A stretch of DNA of 5,075 bases, from assembly GCA_019634245.1 (NCBI GenBank), contig JAHQVR010000157.1, positions 1-5,075 on the forward strand. Direction: 5' to 3'. The DNA is from Gammaproteobacteria bacterium (GTDB taxonomy: Bacteria; Pseudomonadota; Gammaproteobacteria; Granulosicoccales; Granulosicoccaceae). Position 1 is the first letter of the stretch; each line of letters opens with the position of its first letter. The notes under the pieces are model-generated. The model saw only the letters and a program-made list of their open reading frames with translations, was not told where the DNA came from and did not search any database. A program made the translations under genes and the position numbers. Below, one piece after another: positions 1 to 5,075 of this stretch.

Positions 1-197
1 ATAAAACCACCCTGACTAATCGAGAGAGCGAGGTATTGACGCTGATCGCAAACGGCTATACAAGAAAGGAGGTGGGTGATGCACTGAAAATCAGTCACAA
101 CACGGCATCCTGCCACGTGTCCCATATTTATGAAAAACTGGAAATTTCGACTATAGCGGAAGCAACACATGCTGCTATTAGACTAGGTATCTTGTAA
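1..197 (+). CDS. LuxR/NarL-type transcriptional regulator, C-terminal HTH domain (5' truncated by window edge)
   Basis: Reading from base 3 to the TAA at 195-197 gives 64 residues that are almost entirely a LuxR-type helix-turn-helix (GerE family) domain. It opens with LTNRESEVLTLIANGYTRKE, continues with the recognition-helix region ISHNTASCHVSHIYEKL, and ends RLGIL, a usual C-terminus for this family. The domain binds DNA as a dimer; the N-terminal sensing or receiver part lies outside the window, so the inducing signal and subclass cannot be told. One oddity is that the usual TV(K/R)xH of the recognition helix reads TASCH here, with Ala for Val and no basic residue at the next position. 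The gene converges on the hydroxylase gene with one base between the two stop codons. That neighbourhood makes it a plausible regulator of the adjacent aromatic operon, but this is inference from position only. Confidence 0.88.
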   Translation, partial: KTTLTNRESEVLTLIANGYTRKEVGDALKISHNTASCHVSHIYEKLEISTIAEATHAAIRLGIL

Positions 198-205
198 GTT
201 ACCTA
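184..205. other. Weak hairpin spanning the two convergent stop codons
   Basis: TAGGTA at 184-189 is the exact reverse complement of TACCTA at 200-205. A T/T mismatch (190/199) and two further pairs (191-192 with 197-198) leave a four-base loop at 193-196. The structure contains both TAA stop codons, the regulator's at 195-197 and the hydroxylase's at 199-201. It is AT-rich and lacks a clear T-run on either side, so it would be at best a weak bidirectional termination or mRNA-end structure. The short arms could arise by chance. Confidence 0.25.
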
Positions 206-1737
206 TCCGATGCCAACGGTAACGCTGAAAATAATAGGCTCTGCCAATTCAACTCGGCAGAGCCATGTACATCGTTTGATGTTGCCAGAATATACCGATC
301 AGGTCGGATAAATACAGATTCAACTTGCCATTGGTCGAGTAAATTAGACAATAATTCTTGATCACCAACAGACAATGTAAGCTCTTGTTGACTAGCCGGT
401 TTAACATCAACGGATGCTGTACCAGCATGACTGATCAATACATGACGATAGCCAACACGATCATCCAGCCTTGTACCATCGTTCATAATGATTTGATCGA
501 ACAACTTACCGATATGCGATCTTAGTCGATACGGTTTTGCAACGATATTTGTCGAACCAAGACTTGGGGCAATGGAGGCCATTTGCAACTCAGATAGATC
601 GCCTTCTGATGTAATTGATCGCACACTCTCTCGCTCCAGTGAATTGATCAATTTACCTAGCGCAATCGCTGTAGTGATGTACTCACGCGCATGCGGCCGC
701 CTCTCCTGCTCATAACTGTCCAACAAAGTATCCGCACACTCACTTTGCAGAACCATGGTCAGTTTCCAGGCAAGGTTTGACGCATCCCGAATGCCGGCGC
801 ACATACCTTGTCCCATGAACGGCGGTGTCAGGTGGGCTGCATCGCCAGCGATGAATATTCGCCTGTCCCGCCAGTGATGCGCCAGCTGTGAGCGAAATGT
901 ATAAATTGCTTTACGCTCCAGTTTCGCCTCTTGTGGTGTTATCCAACGCGAGAGTGACGACCATATTGTCGAGATGTCCAAAACCTGCTCGTTAGATTGC
1001 GAATCAGATAATGCCATTTCCCATCGACGCCGAAGACCTGGATTACGACAATACGTCATTGGTTGTTCAGCACTACAATACTGAATGGTGTGATCGCCGA
1101 GTTCAGGCATATCTTGATTTAGCAAGACATCCAAAACTAACCATCGCTCATTAAAACCCAAATCTTCCATTTTTGTGTGCATAGCTGCACGAACACTTGA
1201 GTTCGCGCCATCACAACCAACAACAAATTTCGTTTTACAGTGAACTGTATTTTCATTTGCCTTATTTCGATAGGTGAGCTCAACGGCCGTGTCCGATTGT
1301 TCCAATGCCAGCAATTCATACCCAAGTCGAAGCGTACAGTTGGCATACTGGGCAAGTGCCCCTCTTAGCAGAAACTCAAGGTCAGGTTGGTGGAGTCGGT
1401 AACTGCTGTGCCAACCCTGCCGCCAAATAGCAGCCGATCTCGGCCAATCCAACAATATAGAACCATCACTATCGACAAATCGCATACCTGGATTAACGCG
1501 GACTTTACCCAGCAACTCTTCGCTAATACCAACGGATTGAAACACACGCATGGTTTCATCATCAAAATGAACTGCGCGCGGTAAATCGTAAATAGTGGAC
1601 TCTTTATCGATTACCAACACATTCGCGCCGGATTGGGCAATCAGGTTTGCAAGCGTTGCGCCCGTTGGCCCGCAACCTATAATGACAATATCGTGGTCGT
1701 AATCAATCGAAGTTTGTGCCGAGTCTTTTCGCTTCAT
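199..1737 (-). CDS. FAD-dependent aromatic hydroxylase, MhpA-like (3-(3-hydroxyphenyl)propionate hydroxylase family)
   Basis: This 512-residue protein belongs to the class A flavin monooxygenases, cytoplasmic enzymes that use NAD(P)H and O2 to hydroxylate a phenolic ring. Visible motifs are the N-terminal Rossmann dinucleotide motif GCGPTG (residues 21-26) ending in the ribose-binding acid E46, the DG motif GCDG (174-177), and the second FAD motif GDAAHLTPPFMGQG (298-311), followed by RDASNLAWKL. The segment LPRAVHFDDETMRVFQ (52-67) and the late RPDRYILA (478-485) in the thioredoxin-like C-terminal domain resemble E. coli MhpA, which is somewhat longer at about 554 residues. The ATG at 1735-1737 lies 18 bases after the dioxygenase stop, so it is probably co-transcribed as the last gene of the operon. 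No good Shine-Dalgarno is visible (gacgaacgcaa). A terminator-like hairpin falls inside the last codons. The family call is firm; the exact substrate (3-hydroxyphenylpropionate, hydroxycinnamate, resorcinol-type or other) cannot be read from sequence. Confidence 0.9.
   Translation of the reverse strand: MKRKDSAQTSIDYDHDIVIIGCGPTGATLANLIAQSGANVLVIDKESTIYDLPRAVHFDDETMRVFQSVGISEELLGKVRVNPGMRFVDSDGSILLDWPRSAAIWRQGWHSSYRLHQPDLEFLLRGALAQYANCTLRLGYELLALEQSDTAVELTYRNKANENTVHCKTKFVVGCDGANSSVRAAMHTKMEDLGFNERWLVLDVLLNQDMPELGDHTIQYCSAEQPMTYCRNPGLRRRWEMALSDSQSNEQVLDISTIWSSLSRWITPQEAKLERKAIYTFRSQLAHHWRDRRIFIAGDAAHLTPPFMGQGMCAGIRDASNLAWKLTMVLQSECADTLLDSYEQERRPHAREYITTAIALGKLINSLERESVRSITSEGDLSELQMASIAPSLGSTNIVAKPYRLRSHIGKLFDQIIMNDGTRLDDRVGYRHVLISHAGTASVDVKPASQQELTLSVGDQELLSNLLDQWQVESVFIRPDRYILATSNDVHGSAELNWQSLLFSALPLASDR
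228..264 (-). terminator. Candidate intrinsic terminator of the catabolic operon, inside the 3' coding end of the hydroxylase
   Basis: GGCTCTGCC at 237-245 and GGCAGAGCC at 256-264 form a perfect nine-pair, GC-rich stem with a ten-base loop. On the minus strand the stem is followed directly by TATTATTTTC (236 down to 227), a T-rich tract. This is the layout of a rho-independent terminator for minus-strand transcripts. On the plus strand the stem is followed by atgtacatcg, so it is not a good terminator for the regulator gene. It encodes residues near GSAELNWQSLLF of the hydroxylase, and termination there would release RNA about 25-30 bases short of the stop codon at 199-201. A chance nine-base repeat somewhere in 5 kb is not very rare, but its position at the operon end beside a T-tract favours function. 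Confidence 0.5.
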
Positions 1738-1755
1738 TTGCGTTCGTCAATCGGT

Positions 1756-2727
1756 CTATGAACGCCATAACTCATTAAACAACCACGGGCAATCACTGAT
1801 TGGAGGCGTTTGCATCCCATCGCGAGCAAGCTTTAATCGCATCTCTCGAAACCGCGCTCGTGCATCTTCATGCATGTGCAATCTTTCATGCCCCCAGAAA
1901 CTTGGCCCCACGGTGGTTTCGTGCGCAACCCACGTTTCAGGGTCAATCTGTCGTCCGCCCCAGCCACTTTCAACAAAAAAACCTGAAGGGGTGTTCGCAT
2001 AAAAGCTGGTCATGTAATCATTGGTATGCCGCCCAAGCGTGTAAGCGATTCGATCTTGTTCGAGCTGAGCAAGATCATAACCTTGTCCAACATCATCCAG
2101 GTTCTGGTACTCAACCATGAAGTGATGAAAACCTGTACGTCCTGAACCAACAATAGCAAAGCTATGATGTCGCTCATTGACATGAAAGAAATACAACGGC
2201 ACAGGCTTCATGCCAAAATCACTCAATGCAAATCCGAGAATATTGCGATAGAAAGGTACCAGTGATTGCGCATCTTTCACATGCAAAACTGCATGACCCA
2301 TGCCCACTGGCCCGGTTACAAAGCCGGTAATTGGTCGACCGGGTTCAAAAGGGTCTGTGCTAATTAAAGGGTCATGAAATAACTCCACCCTGTTACCGTC
2401 AGGGTCATTAAAAGCTATAAGCTGTGCAACGCAGCGTTGATCGCAAAGCGCCCTGCTTCCAAGCTCAACAGCATAACCAGCGTTGTCGAGATCAGACGCA
2501 TAAGTTGTTAAATCATCCGCGTGTTCAACCTCCCAACCAATAAACGCTAGCGAATCGCCTGATTCGTCGGTAACCACAAATCGTTGCTTGTAGTCATCCA
2601 TACGAAAAGCAACCGTGTTTCCGCCGTTGTCGACTTGTTGAAAGCCTAAAAGGTTGGAAGCAAAACGGCTCCACTCATCAGTCTGATTCGATTTGACACC
2701 AAGATATCCGAGCGCACAAATTGCCAT
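1756..2727 (-). CDS. Type I extradiol ring-cleavage dioxygenase, VOC superfamily, BphC-like
   Basis: The 323-residue protein has two VOC-type modules, about 4-115 and 143-265, as in 2,3-dihydroxybiphenyl 1,2-dioxygenase. Such cytoplasmic enzymes use Fe(II) (sometimes Mn) and O2 to open a catechol ring beside the diol. By alignment from memory with BphC of strain LB400, the metal ligands are H145 (GMGH), H202 (HHFMVEY) and E253 (GFFVE), and the active-site residues H188 (NERHH), H234 (LGRHTND) and Y243 (SFYANTPSG) are kept. Residues 232-253 fit the extradiol dioxygenase signature (G-x-H ... F-Y-x2-T-P-x-G-x3-E). Oddities are Ser where BphC has Tyr just after the ligand Glu (ESGW versus EYGW), and a tail about 25 residues longer than BphC. 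The ATG at 2725-2727 has GGAG ten bases upstream. It sits between the transporter (61-base gap) and the hydroxylase (18-base gap), where it would cleave the hydroxylase product. The exact diol substrate is unknown. Confidence 0.93.
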   Translation of the reverse strand: MAICALGYLGVKSNQTDEWSRFASNLLGFQQVDNGGNTVAFRMDDYKQRFVVTDESGDSLAFIGWEVEHADDLTTYASDLDNAGYAVELGSRALCDQRCVAQLIAFNDPDGNRVELFHDPLISTDPFEPGRPITGFVTGPVGMGHAVLHVKDAQSLVPFYRNILGFALSDFGMKPVPLYFFHVNERHHSFAIVGSGRTGFHHFMVEYQNLDDVGQGYDLAQLEQDRIAYTLGRHTNDYMTSFYANTPSGFFVESGWGGRQIDPETWVAHETTVGPSFWGHERLHMHEDARARFREMRLKLARDGMQTPPISDCPWLFNELWRS

Positions 2728-2737
2728 AATGAACCGA

Positions 2738-2741
2738 CTCC
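2738..2741 (-). promoter_or_regulatory. Ribosome binding site of the dioxygenase gene
   Basis: The minus strand reads GGAG ten bases before the ATG at 2725-2727. It is the only clear Shine-Dalgarno among the starts in this window. It supports this start and suggests the ring-cleavage gene is translated independently of the transporter upstream. Confidence 0.55.
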
Positions 2742-2756
2742 GTTAGCACAGCTTGC

Positions 2757-2788
2757 AATACAGCCTGTTGCGATAATTTAGCTGTATT
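2757..2788. repeat. Perfect 8-base inverted repeat in the transporter-dioxygenase gap
   Basis: AATACAGC at 2757-2764 is the exact reverse complement of GCTGTATT at 2781-2788, with a 16-base spacer. The repeat fills the space between the transporter stop (2789-2791) and the dioxygenase ribosome site. It could be a two-half-site operator with half-sites about 24 bases centre to centre, or an RNA stem that tunes expression or stability between the two genes. It has no T-run on the minus strand, so it is not a standard terminator for the transporter. No second copy is seen elsewhere in the window, which weakens the operator idea. Confidence 0.4.
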
Positions 2789-4033
2789 TTAGCCCACGTT
2801 TTGCCTTGTGCGAATGCGACTGTCCGGTATAACTATAAGGGCGGCCACAAAACACATTACCGCCATAACCGGACCAAACCCTACAAAGCCAATTCCCGAA
2901 TACAACCACCCGCCCATTAATGCTGCAGTCATCCATCCGATACTGGCAATAGAGCTATTCAGACCCATGATAACGCCGCGGACATCGGCAGGAACATCGG
3001 CCATTGCCGCCATTAACGGTGGTTTAGACAATGCATTGAAAAACGCAAATGCCACGCCTAAGCTAATGGTGATTGTCAAACTGGATTGCAATAAAAACCA
3101 TGGAATGGCAATAACTCCTGCACAAATCAAGGCTACCGCAAAACTAATTCGTCGGTATGCAAAGCGGTCCGCCACTTGCCCACCAAGCACGGTACCCACT
3201 ATATTACCACCAGCGAACAACGCCAATGGCATTGCGACAGCACTGACCGGTAGTTCGTAGGCAGTACGAAGATACGATGCATAATAGAACGTAGAAAGAC
3301 CGAAACACACACGCTCCGCTGCCAGCGCCATAAAGAGACGAACGATTGGGCCTGTCAGCGCCAGACGCAGGTTATTTCTCGAGTGCGCCTGGTGGTGTAC
3401 CGATGAAGTTTTAGCTTTGACACTTGTATACAATGTCAACACCATGCTTACGGCGGCAACTAAAGCCAATCCAGCCAATGCCACATGAGTACCTCGCCAA
3501 CCGATGCGCGAACCCAACATAGCCGCAACCGGAATGCCGATTAACAATGTCAGTGATTGGCCACTCATCACATAACCTAAGGCTCTTCCTTGGTGCGAGC
3601 TATGTGTTCGCAATGAAACCTCAGCCAAAGCGGTGGCTGTGTACGAGCCGCAACAAATCGCTGCTAACACAATAATAAAAGCAAGTATCGAGTAACTACT
3701 GGCTTGCGATGCGGCCAACATGGTTAAAGCCAAGCAAACAGGAGAGACAATGAGAAAAATTCGCCGACCAAACCGATCAGATGCTGAGCCAACAATATAA
3801 GATGATATACCCCAAACTGTCGCAGTCAGACCAAACAAGTTGGCTATGGCCGGCAGCGATACGTTCAGCTCGGCCGCCATATCAGGAAGAAACGGAGCGC
3901 GCGTGCTGCCAGTTGCTGTGGCAGCGAACATACCAATGCACCCGGCTATCACCAATCGCCAGGGCATTGGGTTTGTAGTCTGCATGTCGGGCATAATACG
4001 GGATAAACGCGGCCGAAAGTTTTCCTCGTGCAT
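2789..4033 (-). CDS. MFS transporter, probable uptake of the aromatic substrate
   Basis: This 414-residue inner-membrane protein has the size and hydrophobic pattern of a 12-helix major facilitator. Counting from this start, the first helix begins near LVIAGCIGMFAATATG (about 27-42). The cytoplasmic loop between helices 2 and 3 carries motif A, GSASDRFGRR (82-91), and a degenerate copy GGQVADRFAYRR (284-295) follows in the second half. The long polar stretch around 205-225 (VKAKTSSVHHQAHSRNN) is the central loop between the two six-helix halves. It is the first gene of the minus-strand block, so import of the phenolic acid used by the next two genes is the natural role, though export cannot be excluded. 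I place the start at the ATG at 4031-4033; a TTG directly upstream (4034-4036) is less likely. ATGs at 3992-3994 and 3983-3985 are also possible, since the first helix begins well after them and no start has a convincing ribosome site. Confidence 0.88.
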   Translation of the reverse strand: MHEENFRPRLSRIMPDMQTTNPMPWRLVIAGCIGMFAATATGSTRAPFLPDMAAELNVSLPAIANLFGLTATVWGISSYIVGSASDRFGRRIFLIVSPVCLALTMLAASQASSYSILAFIIVLAAICCGSYTATALAEVSLRTHSSHQGRALGYVMSGQSLTLLIGIPVAAMLGSRIGWRGTHVALAGLALVAAVSMVLTLYTSVKAKTSSVHHQAHSRNNLRLALTGPIVRLFMALAAERVCFGLSTFYYASYLRTAYELPVSAVAMPLALFAGGNIVGTVLGGQVADRFAYRRISFAVALICAGVIAIPWFLLQSSLTITISLGVAFAFFNALSKPPLMAAMADVPADVRGVIMGLNSSIASIGWMTAALMGGWLYSGIGFVGFGPVMAVMCFVAALIVIPDSRIRTRQNVG

Positions 4034-4057
4034 CAACCCTGGTAAAAAAGAATAATC

Positions 4058-4819
4058 ATGCCAACGATTGACCTATTGTTGAGCGACCCAGCATGGTTCG
4101 CATTGCTGGCCTTGGCTGCGTTCCTGGTCGGGCTTTCTAAAGGTGGACTACCGGCCATCGGCATGCTCAGCGTACCGATTCTTTCATTGTCCATGCCACC
4201 ACTGGTTGCAGCGGTTTTGCTGTTGCCTATCTATATACTCTCAGACATAGTGAGTGTGTGGCTATATCGTCGAGAGTTTAGCCTCGACAATGTCAAGGTG
4301 CTTGTTCCTGCAGGTATTCTTGGCGTACTGATTGGCTGGGCAACAGCGTCATTTGTGTCTGATCGCATGGTATCTGTTTTAATTGGCATGATGGGTATCA
4401 GCTTTTGCCTGCATCAATGGACAAAAAAGAAAAACCATAAAATTGCTGCGCCAACTAACATACGCAAAGGTTTAGTCTGGGGAACATTGTCAGGCTTTAC
4501 CAGTTTTGTCTCGCATGCTGGCGCACCACCCTTCCAGATTTATGTGCTACCGCAGCGGTTACCTAAGATGGTCTTTGCCGGCACCTCCACTATTGTTTTT
4601 GCTTCTGTGAATCTGGCCAAGGTAATACCCTATTCATCACTTCACCCTTATACTCTGTCTACGCTAAAGATCTCGTTATACTTGCTGCCTGTTGCCGCTA
4701 TTGGCACGGTGGTCGGGAAAAAATTGATTGAACGTTTATCAGAGAAATGGTTTTTTCTTGCCGTACAAATCGCGCTGTTTATAATCTCGGCAAAGCTTAT
4801 TGTATCAAGCCTACCGTAA
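4058..4819 (+). CDS. TauE/SafE (TSUP) family membrane transporter
   Basis: This 253-residue, highly hydrophobic protein has the two-repeat pattern of the TSUP family. The first repeat carries AFLVGLSKGGLPAIGMLSVP (21-40) and the second carries SGFTSFVSHAGAPPFQIYVL (145-164), followed by AGTSTIVFASVN (174-185). About seven or eight membrane helices can be picked out, split by a basic loop WTKKKNHK (121-128). Family members move sulfite, sulfoacetate, organosulfur compounds or small organic acids across the inner membrane, usually outward; the substrate here cannot be inferred. The ATG at 4058-4060 is the only sensible start; the leader aaaaaagaataatc is A-rich with no strong Shine-Dalgarno. 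The gene diverges from the MFS gene with about 24 bases between, so its promoter must lie within the first codons of that gene. It may share control with the catabolic block or be read with the ArgE-like gene 49 bases downstream. Confidence 0.9.
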   Translation: MPTIDLLLSDPAWFALLALAAFLVGLSKGGLPAIGMLSVPILSLSMPPLVAAVLLLPIYILSDIVSVWLYRREFSLDNVKVLVPAGILGVLIGWATASFVSDRMVSVLIGMMGISFCLHQWTKKKNHKIAAPTNIRKGLVWGTLSGFTSFVSHAGAPPFQIYVLPQRLPKMVFAGTSTIVFASVNLAKVIPYSSLHPYTLSTLKISLYLLPVAAIGTVVGKKLIERLSEKWFFLAVQIALFIISAKLIVSSLP

Positions 4820-4868
4820 GTTTTACTTTGTCCCCTAGTAATTTAAATAACCTTATAGCCAATACGCA

Positions 4869-5075
4869 ATGCAAGATACCGTAGATACAAGCATAGAAAT
4901 TCTGGAAAAGCTGGTTAGCTTCGAAAGTGTATCGGCAAAACCCACCCACCAGATTATTGGCTTTGTAGAATCGTATCTAGCTCAATATGGTGTAAAAACC
5001 ATACTGAGTTATGACGAAGATGGCGAGCGCGCCAACGTGTTTGCAACCATTGGCCCACAGATTGACGGTGGTGTG
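4869..5075 (+). CDS. ArgE-like acetylornithine deacetylase, M20 family (3' truncated by window edge)
   Basis: An open frame runs from the ATG at 4869-4871 to the window end and gives 69 residues. They read SIEILEKLVSFESVSAKPTH, then a helix-rich stretch with FVESYLAQYGVKT, then ERANVFATIGPQIDGGV. This is the N-terminus typical of ArgE-type M20 metallopeptidases, where the ANxFATIGP segment precedes the first zinc-binding HTDVVP motif; that motif lies beyond the window. The full enzyme is usually about 380-430 residues, cytoplasmic, and releases acetate from N-acetylornithine in arginine synthesis; related M20 hydrolases with other N-acyl substrates look alike at this end. An in-frame TAA at 4848-4850 makes this ATG the first possible start; no clear ribosome site is seen. 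It is 49 bases after the TSUP gene on the same strand, so co-transcription is possible. Confidence 0.8.
   Translation, partial: MQDTVDTSIEILEKLVSFESVSAKPTHQIIGFVESYLAQYGVKTILSYDEDGERANVFATIGPQIDGGV

Noticed and set aside
1137..1584. Short frames on both strands within the hydroxylase gene
   Set aside because: All overlap a single intact FAD monooxygenase with its motifs in order; none has its own start signal or recognisable sequence.
1800..2120. 106-residue open frame on the plus strand, opposite the dioxygenase
   Set aside because: No recognisable domain, and it lies wholly antisense to the highly conserved dioxygenase C-terminal half, including the catalytic segment.
2808..3260. 150-residue open frame on the plus strand, opposite the MFS gene
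   Set aside because: Its residues are low-complexity and rich in Ala, Ile, Thr and Pro, as expected from the complement of membrane-helix codons. The opposite strand is a clear MFS protein across the whole stretch.
3967..3997. Possible plus-strand promoter for the TSUP gene, TTGGGT with CATAAT
   Set aside because: The spacer would be 19 bases and the -35 is poor; TTGTAG as an alternative leaves only 13 bases. Too weak to list as a feature.
3840..4055. 71-residue plus-strand frame ending two bases before the TSUP start
   Set aside because: The spacing looked like an operon partner, but the sequence is the shadow of the first MFS helices and has no visible ribosome site or family resemblance.
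4815..4827. Small GTAA/TTAC inverted repeat at the end of the TSUP gene as a terminator
   Set aside because: Only four pairs, AT-rich, and no real T-run after it; it does not meet the layout of an intrinsic terminator.

Overview
The window reads as chromosomal DNA of a Gram-negative bacterium, most likely a member of the Pseudomonadota and possibly a marine gammaproteobacterium. This rests on the gene families, the moderate G+C content and the compact layout; no 16S or other phylogenetic marker is present, so the assignment is tentative. Almost everything is coding, and no gap between genes exceeds about 60 bases. I see no tRNA, rRNA, insertion sequence, CRISPR array or origin.

Layout, left to right. 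(1) Bases 1-197, plus strand: the C-terminal DNA-binding half of a LuxR/NarL-type regulator, cut by the window edge. (2) Bases 199-4033, minus strand: a three-gene block, in transcription order an MFS transporter, a type I (VOC-fold) extradiol ring-cleavage dioxygenase, and an MhpA-like FAD-dependent aromatic hydroxylase. The hydroxylase ends one base from the end of the regulator, tail to tail. (3) Bases 4058-4819, plus strand: a TauE/SafE (TSUP) membrane transporter that diverges from the MFS gene across only about 24 bases. (4) Bases 4869-5075, plus strand: the start of an ArgE-like M20 deacetylase, cut by the right edge.

How the genes work together (inference from families and context): the minus-strand block looks like a small catabolic operon for a phenolic compound. 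The MFS protein would import the aromatic acid, the flavoprotein would add a hydroxyl group to make a catechol-type intermediate, and the Fe(II) dioxygenase would open the ring next to the diol. The enzymes that normally follow (C-C hydrolase, hydratase, aldolase) are not in the window. The LuxR-type protein is a candidate regulator by position only. The TSUP and ArgE-like genes may belong to a separate unit.

The points most worth a second look are a good intrinsic-terminator hairpin that lies inside the last codons of the hydroxylase, the pairing of an MhpA-like hydroxylase with a VOC-type rather than an MhpB/LigB-type dioxygenase, a perfect 8-base inverted repeat between the transporter and dioxygenase genes, and the very tight divergent start region. 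I found no clearly new biological system; the window is best described as an uncharacterised aromatic-degradation cassette of recognisable families.
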